Below, in pieces: positions 27,755 to 38,702 of a DNA stretch of 64,000 nucleotides. The stretch is from positions 62,001-126,000 of the forward strand of contig JAJSRW010001641.1 in assembly GCA_022414725.1 (NCBI GenBank), written 5' to 3'. A program made the position numbers and the translations under genes. The notes beneath the pieces were generated by a model. It saw only the letters and a list, made by a program, of their open reading frames with translations, did no database searches and was not told the DNA's origin. Numbering within the stretch: the stretch's first letter is position 1; each line of letters opens with the position of its first letter. This DNA comes from Microglena sp. YARC (taxonomy: Eukaryota > Chlorophyta > Chlorophyceae > Chlamydomonadales > Chlamydomonadaceae).

Positions 27755-30700
27755 ATGAGACGTCAAGATCCTTAGACTCTTCATTCGTCTTCAATCCCTT
27801 AGGAACGTGCATATTTATTTTGAAATCACATTGACTGGTGTCGGGTTCTGTGTTTGTTCCAGTGAAATTCATCCTCTCATCAGGTAATTTACTAATGATC
27901 TTCATCAATATCTCTTCATCCATAATGATGTCTCCGTCACCCGTTCCTGACGACGGGATTTGTCCTAGCATAACATTAGCAGAAACACCATTAATCTTGT
28001 CAAAATCCGAAAATACTCCCGCAGACACCAACATATCAGTGACTTCCTCGAAACTACACTTGGCTAGAGGACCGGCATCTCCTCTATTGATACCATGTCT
28101 ATTGATAGGCATGATACTTCCCTTGTTCGCCATAGTGTCAATCAGGAGCGATATATGTCTGTAATTGACATTGATACCAGACAATACCTCTATAATCTCA
28201 TTATATAGTGCCTTGCGGACCGCCTCAATGCCGAGCACTTCGTATATCTCGAAAATATTGTTAGTTGTGGTCAAGTACGGATCCACATACTTGCTGTTCA
28301 TCACCTCTCTTAGGTTAGAACCATCTGTGTCCATTATCCACTCATTAACTTGTACAAATGTATGGGTATTCTTGTCGTACCCGTAGTGTTGTGATTTCTG
28401 GTCACGCATACTAATTTTTTCTATACCTTGGATTCCTTTTATGATTACGTTCTCCATGATATTGTGTTGCAATGCCTTGATTTCGGCAAGCATGTCCTCG
28501 CCGCTCTCAACAGAGTCGGTTGTCAACTTAACACGCATGACCAGGTTGGACGAATTGTCATCACTAAACATACAAGATACCTTGTCGTCGTAGAAGCCAT
28601 GCAACACATTTTGCAAGTCAATCATATTGATGCCTATATTGATCATGTTTTGGCGATCAAACTCGAACCGTAACAGCCAAGGAGATACTTTGACATTCTG
28701 TTCGGTTACATCATTGAACATCCTATACATATCTATGAACCTCTTGTCCTCCTCAATCTTGCTATCAAAGTCGTTCGGGTCGTAGTGGATTTGGGCCTTT
28801 GATACGATATTCTTAAATCTGGTTGTACTCAACTCGTGTAATATATTCAAACACTTGGTCTTATATTCCTCCTTTGTAGAGCTTTCGGTGCGGAAGTGGG
28901 GCTTGACGTGAATGGTCATGATGGGAGTCTTGATCTTTTTCGTAACGTTTAATAGCTCTTGGAGCCTTGGGACTCCACGGACAGCTTTACTAGCCGATGA
29001 AATACCAGCACTATGGAAAGTGTCTGCCATGCAAATACCAGTGTAAGTGTTGAAGTTACGCGTCCCTTCAACCGTTAGATCGTATACATATGGGTGCATG
29101 TTATTAACCTCTTCGATGCTAACAACCTCATCATATACAATGTCTTCGTCCAAGATTCGCTGCAACACATTCATATCATCAAGGGATAGTCGCTTCATAT
29201 ATTCGAATCTTATATTCGGAATATCGTTTCGAGAAATGCTCTTGAACTTCGTTGTGCTTAATATCACATCCGGGACTAGGTCGGAAGGGTTGCTGTCATT
29301 AAACATGCTATACGGTATAGTCAACGTATGCTTCTTGAAGGAGCACTTGATGAGACGCATCGACTCGTTCTTGTTGGTCATAATTTGCGTTCTAGTTCCA
29401 AATCGTGTAAACATTTGTTGAAAAGTCTCCAATAGAACGAGAGAATCTGATTCCGTATTTATCACAGACCTGTCGGTAGTTAATATCCCGTGACCGAATA
29501 TGTATCCGTTTATAACCTCTTTCAGAAATAGTAAAGGAGCGGCGAGCAACTCGGATGGTAAGTTAGCGTCAAATGAAGTGCGCAACAGATCGGATAGGAC
29601 GGTGCAGTAAATTTTAATAGTATTGTTGGTTGTGCAAGATTGTTTGTACGTAAATGGGATACTGTACATGTCAAGGAATTTCTTGAGCTTCATAAAATTG
29701 TCGTTTTCTACCCCGGAAATTGAAACTACGTCATTATTCACACACCCTCTTGCAATGTAAGAACCTATGAAGAATCCAAAGTGCTCGTCCAATGGAATGT
29801 GTTCTGGTACCTTGGTATCTGCGTCTACTGCAGTTCTGGGATACACGCAATCGTTTCCATAGTTGTGACATTTGACAGAGTCTAACATTGTAGAGAAACG
29901 ATGGGAATTCACTGTAGGGCAATGTGAAGTCTTGTCCGTTATGGGCTTCCCACCATCCCATTTCTGTTGCAAACTCATACGACTTATGTACCTCCGACAT
30001 GTACAACCACTCTTTCTTTGGGAGGTACTTTGACAAATCCAACTCTAACAAATTTGTATCAATCGACAACACACGAGAGACGGGCAACCGGTCTCCCACA
30101 ACTATGTCTTCGCCATTTACTTGGATGATTTCATTGTCAACCCGCTTCAAGAATGACTTTGCCTTCGTGGCAGTGACTTCTCTACCACTAGCCATCTTCA
30201 CTCTAAGGATTGTGTTCGTACCATCCTTGTTGATTACAGGATGTTTAGTAACCGCTTCTACCTTCCGCCAGCTGACCTTCCCGTGTGTGTCGCAAGATTG
30301 TACTTGTATGTCTGTAGAATGAATCCAAGACAACCAAGTATCGTTGGGATGCTCTTCTAGTATTTTTGAATCTTCACCCAATAATTTAGCGGCAGCAACC
30401 TCTTCCTCAATAAACTTTCCAATCTGAACCCTTTGTAGCCCCCCATCCACCTTGAGCAATAATGGCGTAGAGTATTCAACGGAGTTCAGGGTATTGTGTA
30501 CCAAAACAGCTGTATCGACCATGAAGCTGTCGTTACCTGGGACTGTGAAGTCATACACAAACTCTTTGGGATCATCTAGATATTCTATGTGGATAATTTC
30601 ATCCCACACTACATCCGAGTCTACCGCTTGGCGCAGCATTTGCATATACTTGTTATTTTTTGTGTGCTGAAAGGTATCAATGTATTCGCGCAAAGACTCT

Positions 30701-33700
30701 CTGTTCAGCAATTGAGAGTCCAGCATACAACCAATTTCTGGGATCATATCATTGTCCTCGTCCGTTATCAATTTGTTCATGGTAGATTTCTTGATACCAA
30801 TTTTGTTCAATATGACTGCGTACTTGGTAGCGATTTTCAAGCACCCATCATCCGTCTTGCTCGTGAAAACTCCTAGATAAGCCAACAATATGATAGCGTC
30901 ATCACATGACGATACAGATATGTTACCGTTCGTATTATTCAACCATCCGCAAAGCAATCCACTAATGAAATCCAAATTCGCCGCAAACACCCAACCTGGT
31001 AACGAATTTTCACTCATCTTGATATAAGTCGTAGAACTCATACTCTTGAGGCCCGCCAATTGAGCTCCGCACAACCATCCGTATTCCATTGAGAGATCGA
31101 TCTCCCAGCCATCAACAGTAATCGATTGCAACGCATCTTCCACCGTTGGGATGAATCGAGCAACAGGCACACGATCGCCCAATTTCAAATCGGATCCCAG
31201 AACAGGTTCGATTCCGCTCTCGACCCTTTTAAGGAAAGAGTGAGATAGAGTGGCGCAAGTGGTCTTTCCGCTCTTTGTATGAATTCGCACCATTCCACCA
31301 TTAGCCGGATGTCTGCTGATCTGACTGATTGCCTTCCAAGAAGTCTTTTCCTCGTTGCTGACACCCACGATACTATAGGATCCGTCTAGGTCCATTACGA
31401 CGCTACCATGACCTATGTCGATTACCTTTGACGGATTATCATGGATCAAATTGTCAATGAGTTTGCTGATACTCCCATTATAGAACTCTCCGTTTCTCTT
31501 CTGTACTAAAATCCTTGTAGACCCATGTGCAGATAGCTGAGTAGTTGGTTCTCCCACTGATTGAGCTGCAACGACTCCCACCATATCTCCGGGGTGCGCC
31601 ATGCTGCTGTAGAACCGTTGTGTAATTTGTTGCACGATGAGGTCAAATGCATCCTTACACATCCTATGCTTCATTATCAGTTTTTTGGGAGACAAATGTG
31701 CTCTTAGGAGCATCTGCAAAAACCTGGATGGTCCAGCAATTTTCGTCACAACCAGCTTGCTACAAAGCTTTTCGACATTCTCAAGTATATACATTGGACA
31801 CAGATCTAGGAAAGCGCTGCTACCGTGTTTGCTGTACATGCTCTGTGTACTAGATATAATCCTCTGCATGTTGACAGGATACAATATTTGACTGGAATTT
31901 CCACACGAGTTTATTTCCTCTATCAAGAATTTTCGATCATCCAATATGTGTTGGAAATGAGCCCTCATCTTTTCTTGAAGCTCAGTTTCGTCAATCTTAT
32001 CCAATATATTACCATCTACCACAGGAACCAACACTTTCTTTTCGCGAATCAAGAATTCCTCTGCAATCTGGTCTATTGTCATAGACACATACGGCACTCC
32101 TTGGGACTCTATCTTAACAGCATCCATACCATCTTCGCCGTACATGAACTGGATGATAGATCCACTGGCATTGCGTACTGTGAAATCGTGATGCACCTTG
32201 CAATCTTCCATCGCCTTGACAAGCTGGCGTTGGACGTAACCAGTTGAGCTAGTATCTCGAACCTGGAGGCCATTGGCTAAACCGAAATTCAGAGTGGATG
32301 GGATGGTCAAATCATACATTTTGGGATGTTTCTCAACGCCGATAGTTTCGATATGAACAATCTCATCGAGGAAAACGTCTTTGATGTAATTTGAAGGAGT
32401 TGTAACGTCGATCGAATTATGTAAGACATATACTCCTTCCGAAATAATGGGGTGTAGAATCTCGACATGTCGTAGGAATACGTGTACCCCGTATCTATTG
32501 ATCTCAATACCATTGTCCAAGTGCGTTGTAAACACACCAATACGGGAACACATCATAGAGATACCATCCAATAGTCGCTGCGAATACGTGGAATGTGTGT
32601 TCCTCACGCTGTCACATGAAATGTTGACATTGTCCATACTAGACATGAAACCGCTGAGGACACCGCATACAAACTCCTTGGGAGCAATGTAAGCATCGTC
32701 AGGCACGTGTTTGGTATTGAAACGACCCGCCCATTTCTTGAAGAATTGTGCATGGAGATCAGAAATGCCAATCACACTCTTGTACGTGTCCTTATTATAA
32801 ATGCATTGCCTGTCGAACCACTCTCGTACAAATGATTTGACAAAGTGATCATCGTTCGATATGACAATGGACGTGCCTTCTATAGATCCGCAACTAAGAT
32901 ATAACCCGAGCATAACCCCGTTCTCTCCACTCAGCTCGAATTGTTTAGCTATCGGGGCATGCAAACGAGATGCATAACTTGCATATATCATATCCTCTTT
33001 CAAAACATCAACCGGAATCCTGGAAACAACTGACTTCTTCTTAGGTGGCAATACAAACGACACACCGTTGTGTTCTTTCCACCATAATGCATCGCTAGTA
33101 GTCTCTGATACAGCGATAGCTTTGATCAAGTCAGAACCATGGATGTATTGTGTCCTAGGTAAGAATTGCACCAAGTCGACGTGCGTTGTTACAATAACAG
33201 GTTCAACAAGATTGATTGTCGTGGGTAAACAATCTCCGATTTTAATATCCGGTGTGAGAACCTCTTTGAACTTGTGCAAACCAGTATCCCAAGTAAGGAG
33301 AGACTTGCTTTCCGTTACAACAACACTGCGTCCACTGACTGTTTTGATGCGATACAAACGGGTTCCTGGGTCGTGTCGTGTGATATCAGTGACCAAACCC
33401 CAAGTTACATCACCATCCTCGTTCATAGTCGGGATGTATACCTCGGATGACAGTTTCAACAACTCTAGATTCCTATCTTCTACATAATGTTCCACATCAG
33501 CAGAGGATGCTTTGAGCTTGTAGTCAATCCATTCACCGATCCGGACATACTTAGAGACTCCATGTTCAGTAATGATGATTGGTGTTTCCCAAGTGATTGA
33601 CTTGACAGCCGTATCAATCAAACCTTCACGACCACCCATTGCATGGAAGAAGAACTCTTGGGGTGACAAACCACTGATGAACGAATTTTTGACGAACCCC

Positions 33701-36105
33701 CTTGCTTCAGCTCCATCATCATACTTTGTGAAATGAGGGAGTGTCCTATCATCAAAACCGTAAGGGATTCTGGCACCATCCACGTTTTGTTGACCCAGAC
33801 AACCTATCATCTGCGCAAAGTTAATCTCTGAACCCTTGGCGCCTGCTTTGATCATATTGATCATACGGTTATCATTGTCGTCCACTTGGCTGGCAGCCAT
33901 GTCACCGATTTGCTTAGCAGCCCTGTTTAGCAGATTATTGACTTCTTGTTCGAAATAATCAGCATTGTTCTTGGTCGACTTGTTATCCAGCTCACCTTTA
34001 TGGATCTTTGCAATGAAATCTAATACTTTGACCTTCATGTTTTTCACAATCTCATTACACTTTTCAGCAGTTTCGGAGCTGACTACCAAATCTGAAATGC
34101 CAGTACTAAATCCAGAGTAAACCAACCAGTTACATATGAGCTGTTGGGTGTTGTCGAAAAACATGCGTGTATCATCCGGAGAGTACTCATTGTAGATTGA
34201 ATGAACTAGTCCTTTGGAACGTCCTTGGTAGATGCTCTTGTCCAGGGTTCCTTGGATGATTTCACCATTTTCAATGATCACATAATTTTCTGAATCATCC
34301 GCTTTGCGTTCGTCGAAAAACTTATTGGCTGTGCGGACATTGATGTTTGGAGGGATGATTGTAGACAGTAGTTGCTTACCCGACCATCGCTCCATGTTAG
34401 TACCAGGAAGAAGTTGTGCCTTCGGAATGGGCTTGATACCATCGATAATGGGTGATAAAATGTTGAACATCTGCTTCTCGTTCAAGTAAACGTTATTCTT
34501 CGTTAACCTATACACACCGGTACAGATGTCTTGGACAATGCTAACAATCGGACTGCTGTCACGAGGACTCATGATTTGCTGTGGCACGGCTGCAAGACTG
34601 ATAAGCTCTTGTTGAGTTTGTAGAGATTGAGGAACGTGGGCATTCATTTCATCTCCATCAAAATCAGCGTTGAAACTGGGAGTGACACACACATTGAGGC
34701 GGAAAGTGTTGTAAGGCATGACGACAATCTTGTGAGCCATCATACTCATCTTATGTAACGACGGCTGGCGATTGAATAACACATAATCACCGTCACGCAA
34801 GTGGCGCTCCACAACATCTCCGTTCTCCAAAGCATCCGCAATCTGATCCCTGTTGACGTTTCTCAGCCTGATCTTTCTGTTGTTGTCGTTCGTCTTGATG
34901 ACATATTTGGCACCCGGATATACATCAGGACCCACATTGACCAATTTCACAAGCTCTTCCCTGGTGATGTCGTTTACAATATCAGGAAAAGTCAGGTTCA
35001 TAGCTACCTTGATCGGGACACCCAGCTCCTCAATGCTGATATTGGGATCAGGTGTGATGACAGACCTCGCTGAGAAATCAACACGCTTCCCCATCAAATT
35101 CCCACGAATCCTTCCTTCCTTGCCCTTCAATCGTTCACTGATAGACTTGATGGGGCGTCCGGTTCGCTGGTGGGACGGTGGCAATCCGGGAATATTGTTG
35201 TCTATCAATGTAGACACATCATACTGCAAAACCTGGGTCCAAATGTCGTACTGCTCCTTCGTAGCATTCTTATCCAGCTTGGCCTTCAAAGCTTGGTTTA
35301 TCTTAACAATCGAACTCAGCTTATGAGTCAAGTCGTCCTCAGAGCGCTGTCCAGTGTCGTTGCGGACCGATGGCCTAACACAAGGCGGTGGCACGGGGAA
35401 CACGGTACAAACCATCCATTCAGGGCGTACAAATTTTGTACAGAATCCGAGAGTTTCGATGTCCGTGTCTGAAATCCTTCGAAGAATGCGCAACACATCT
35501 TCAGCGTTCAATATTTGCTTATTGACTATAGAGTTAGCATTTTCAGGAAGACCTTGTAAATTCTTCCACTCCATTATAATCCGAAAAATACCATCCTTGT
35601 CTTTGGCGATCTTATCGGGTTTCTTGGCACCACATCCATCAGTAGTCTTGGAACCACACCGATTTACATTAGAGCATGCCTTGTATATAAGATCGAACTT
35701 TTTCTGCCTAGAAATCTTCTTGTTCTTGATCGCTTGTATATCAGGATTGTTGATGTCTACAAGAATTTTTGAACATCTGAAACAGACACAGTGTAATATT
35801 TTTCGGATGTAGTCGAAAAAATGTGGATAAAATACTGGTTTGGCAAGGACGATATGTCCAAAATGACCAGTACAGAAAGTGTTCTTCTGTTCGCATGTTT
35901 TACAGACATGGTTGTGGTCTAGAACACCCATTCTGGTGTCAAATAGGCCATTGGGAGCCGGCTCATTCAAGTTGAATAATTCGGTGGTGTTGACTTCGCA
36001 AACAGATCGTTTGATAATATCTTCAGGGCTGAGTAAACAGAATTGGATACCTTTGACCTTGTCGATATCATTTTTAGAGTAAGAAAGTTCTTTGTAGATG
36101 GACAT
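27747..36105 (-). CDS. DNA-directed RNA polymerase largest subunit (RPB1) with three inteins
   Basis: Largest subunit of the viral RNA polymerase. Without inteins the mature protein would be about 1,500 residues, the usual viral size. The N-terminal zinc-binding clamp (C-x2-C and C-x6-C-x2-H around 68-85), the bridge to the active centre NADFDGDEMNAH (479-490; D481, D483 and D485 bind Mg) and the trigger-loop region GVVAAQSVGEPTTQ (1510-1523) are intact. There is no heptad CTD; the protein ends with a short acidic tail. Three inteins interrupt conserved regions (separate entries). The upstream frame (29734-36105) and downstream frame (27747-29978) overlap, and the switch lies inside the third intein near 29903-29920; one surplus base explains it. 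If the break is real, no full-length subunit could be made without frameshifting. Confidence 0.96.
29022..30483 (-). mobile_element. RPB1 intein 3, with internal frame break
   Basis: Begins with Ser (SVEYSTPLLLK) right after the extein T-L-N and ends at GICMAD before the extein TFHSAG. The length is 1,462 bases, that is 487 codons plus one base. The first third is in one frame (through DFTLPYS), the rest in another, with the switch near 29903-29920. LAGLIDADG-like motifs are FGFFIGSYIARG and INGYIFGHG. It ends in Ala-Asp, not His-Asn. Confidence 0.9.
30493..31533 (-). mobile_element. RPB1 intein 2 (347 aa)
   Basis: Begins at Ser1525 directly after GEPTTQL and ends in the canonical VLVHN at 1871, with Thr as +1. 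It has block B (TKSGKTTCATLSHSF) and two weak LAGLIDADG-like helices (WLCGAQLAGLKS and ISGLLCGWLNNTN), but is about 100 residues shorter than intein 1, so the endonuclease may be reduced. Only three extein residues (T-L-N) separate it from intein 3. Confidence 0.92.
32254..33600 (-). mobile_element. RPB1 intein 1 (449 aa)
   Basis: Begins at Ser836 (after extein DTAVK) and ends at Asp1284 in GLQVRD, with Thr as the +1 residue (TSSTGYVQRQL). The first block has the splicing start S-I-T-W-E-T-P-I; an H-x-x-x-T-x-like block B (GRSVVVTESKSLL) follows. Two degenerate LAGLIDADG-type motifs (MLGLYLSCGSIEG and VLSGFMSSMDN) show a homing endonuclease. The last residues are R-D instead of the usual H-N. 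Confidence 0.9.
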
Positions 36106-36181
36106 GTTGTAGTGATCAGATTATAAGTTATTATAAATAACACAATCATTTTTTTAAATGGCTTTTTTTATTTAAACAGTA

Positions 36182-37446
36182 ATGAATTGTATACATACAG
36201 CAATGAAGGATCTTACAACCCATAGAACTCGTAAAAAACGATCTGCAGTATACAACCCGTATGCGCGATTCTACACAAAGGACGACAAAGAGCATTTCGA
36301 ATCGTTGACTTCATCTGATCAAAAATCTATTGTAGATTCCGAGAATTTTGTTCATGACCACAACCCATTGTCTATCCCTATTCGATTCAAGATCCTGAAT
36401 TCTAAACATAGCGTTGACATCAAAAACATGGCTATCTCAAAATTAAACCAATTACAAACTTCAAACGGTGACAATTTGAAAAGCATGCAATGGATAACGT
36501 CTCTATTCGAAGTACCAGTAGGAATTTATAAACAATTGGATGTTAGTGCGTCGTCTAATCCCTTACAATTAAAGAATTCATCACTAACACGTCTAAAAAT
36601 CTTGATGATAAGGTATTTGGACATGCTGATGCTAAACAACAAATTATGAGATTGTTATGTCAATGGATATCTAAACCCAACTCGAAAGGGATGACAATTG
36701 GTATCCAAGGACCGATGGGATGTGGGAAAACCACACTTGTTAAAAATGGTATATGTAGCTCAATTTCTATACCATTCTCATTTATTCCTCTAGGAGGTGC
36801 GTTTGGTAGCGAATTCCTTGATGGTCATAGCTTCACATACGAAGGATCTACATGGGGGAAGGTTGTGCAATCTTTAATTGACAGCAAGTGCATGAACCCT
36901 GTTATATTTTTTGATGAACTAGACAAAGTCAGCGAGACCCCGAAGGGTGTTGAAATAATAAATTACCTGGTTCATTTGACGGATAGCAGTCAAAATGACA
37001 AGGTGTACGATAAGTATTTTGCACAAGTGCCATTGGATTTATCAAAGGCATTGATCATATTTTCTTATAATAACGAGGAAAGTATAAATCCTATTTTGCG
37101 TGACAGAATGTTCAAGATCAAAACGAAGGGGTATACAGCAAGTGAAAAGATAATATTGTTCAAAGATTACCTGATGCCTGAGATTTTGATGGATTTTGCA
37201 TTCAAAAAGAATGACATTATCTTTACCGATTGTATTATCAAATATTTGGTGGACAATCTGGAAAAAGAACAAGGAGTTCGAAACTTGAAAAGAGCATTAC
37301 TTGAAATAATCGGACAAATTAATTTAAAAAATCTAATGGAAGAAGACTTCAAGTTACCACATACAGTCACGCAACAAGATATCAAGGAATACGTAAAAAG
37401 CAACCCGAAATCAGAAAACACTTCTCTTAGTCATATGTACATTTGA
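36182..37446 (+). CDS. Lon-like AAA+ ATPase, frame broken
   Basis: The second frame (36646-37446, 266 residues) is a AAA+ ATPase with Walker A GPMGCGKTT, Walker B VIFFDELDK and the sensor-1 region FSYNNEE. It closely resembles the ATPase module of Lon-like proteins of mimivirus relatives, which lack a full protease domain or carry it elsewhere; no Lon Ser-Lys protease domain is seen here. The first frame (36182-36649, 155 residues) is the N-terminal region (basic, then helical). The conserved G-H-A-D-A-K-Q-Q element just before Walker A is encoded upstream of the 36646 ATG in the second frame. The break lies at an A5 run (36595-36599), where one missing base accounts for it. The gene is divergent from RPB1. 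Confidence 0.85.
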
Positions 37447-37466
37447 GAACATTGCATTATAGTGTA

Positions 37467-38612
37467 TTATAGGTCAATTGGTTTGCATATGTCCTCACAT
37501 AATTTATCTCTTCCAGGCATTGATGATATCAGACTCGAAATCTTCCTTCTATCTACTAACGTGAAAATGTCTTTTGTTTTAATAAGTTTCATGAATAGTT
37601 TGTAAGTAGAACCATCCTTGCCTAGTGTATATGTTTCATTTTTCAACTCAGTCATTCGTTTCAGAATGTCAGGATTAGCCCCAGGATTTTTATTCATTAG
37701 AAATATCAATGTTAAATTCTCTTTCAACCTTGCCGCTTTCAAATCAATCATAGTTTTTTCCAAGGTTTTCGGACACTCGAAATATAACATCATAACAAGC
37801 ACGAAAAACATGTAACAAGAATCTATGAAAATATAAGAAATATATAGCAAAAACTTAAAACGTTCACGATTTGTTTGTATTATTGCTATTGATACTTCAG
37901 AATTCTCTACTTTCAAGAATACACAACAATTTATATAGAAAAATATGAAACCGACAATGAAAACCACCGCATGAAGCATCAGAAAACTCGCGTTTGAAAA
38001 ATACAAAAAATGCCATTCATCCCAAAAAATACCCGGTATTCTATATGTTCCCTTTTCTTTGTAGTTGATGTCCTTCGGGATTTCATTTGCTACATCATCT
38101 GTTGTTGGGGATTCAAAAGGGGGGTCAATCCATACTGGATGTCGTTCGGTATACTTGTGTTTTATTGATGTTTTGAAAGGTGGCTCATATTCTACTTCTA
38201 TTAGATCAGCAGCTTTAATAGCAAGAATAATAATAGGTAGCCCACGGATACATATTATGAGACAATACGTCATAATCAATATAAATGCGAATATGAATAA
38301 AGAGTGTAAATACGCAATACTGTACCAATACAATGATTTGAAAATGAAACGTAACTTATTATCTACAACGAGCATCCAATCTACTTTGTTTACACCCTTG
38401 GCTTTGTAACAAGTTATATCCGATTCGTATTGATGTTTAATTAAGTTATCTACTCTTTTTGTTGTCAAGTACCATCCTATAATGAAACAACATCCGCATA
38501 AAATAATGCTCAGTTCCATCAATGCATATGGTCTTGGTGTTGATGACATTTTTAAGTCGTACAAACTAATTGGAGCGAATAAAACAACTTTCATTATCAA
38601 TGCCGCAATCAT
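37467..38612 (-). CDS. polytopic membrane protein of unknown function
   Basis: A 381-residue protein with about five or six membrane helices (near residues 30-50, 90-125, 210-235 and 255-280) and a long soluble loop containing a Pro-rich acidic segment (EPPFKTS, then DPPFESPTTDD). The C-terminal 100 residues are charged and helical. No family recognised. It starts the cluster of membrane proteins at 37.5-49.2 kb and lies divergent from the coiled-coil membrane protein at 38703, so joint late expression as virion membrane components is plausible. An alternative in-frame start at Met22 (MSSTPRP) would remove the first hydrophobic stretch. Confidence 0.7.
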   Translation of the reverse strand: MIAALIMKVVLFAPISLYDLKMSSTPRPYALMELSIILCGCCFIIGWYLTTKRVDNLIKHQYESDITCYKAKGVNKVDWMLVVDNKLRFIFKSLYWYSIAYLHSLFIFAFILIMTYCLIICIRGLPIIILAIKAADLIEVEYEPPFKTSIKHKYTERHPVWIDPPFESPTTDDVANEIPKDINYKEKGTYRIPGIFWDEWHFLYFSNASFLMLHAVVFIVGFIFFYINCCVFLKVENSEVSIAIIQTNRERFKFLLYISYIFIDSCYMFFVLVMMLYFECPKTLEKTMIDLKAARLKENLTLIFLMNKNPGANPDILKRMTELKNETYTLGKDGSTYKLFMKLIKTKDIFTLVDRRKISSLISSMPGRDKLCEDICKPIDL

Positions 38613-38702
38613 ATTAATTTATCAGCTGAATTATATCAAAAAATTAAACACATGTGCTTAGTTGTTTTTTGCAAAAATCTGTTGACTATCTAGTGGTGAA
38701 CA

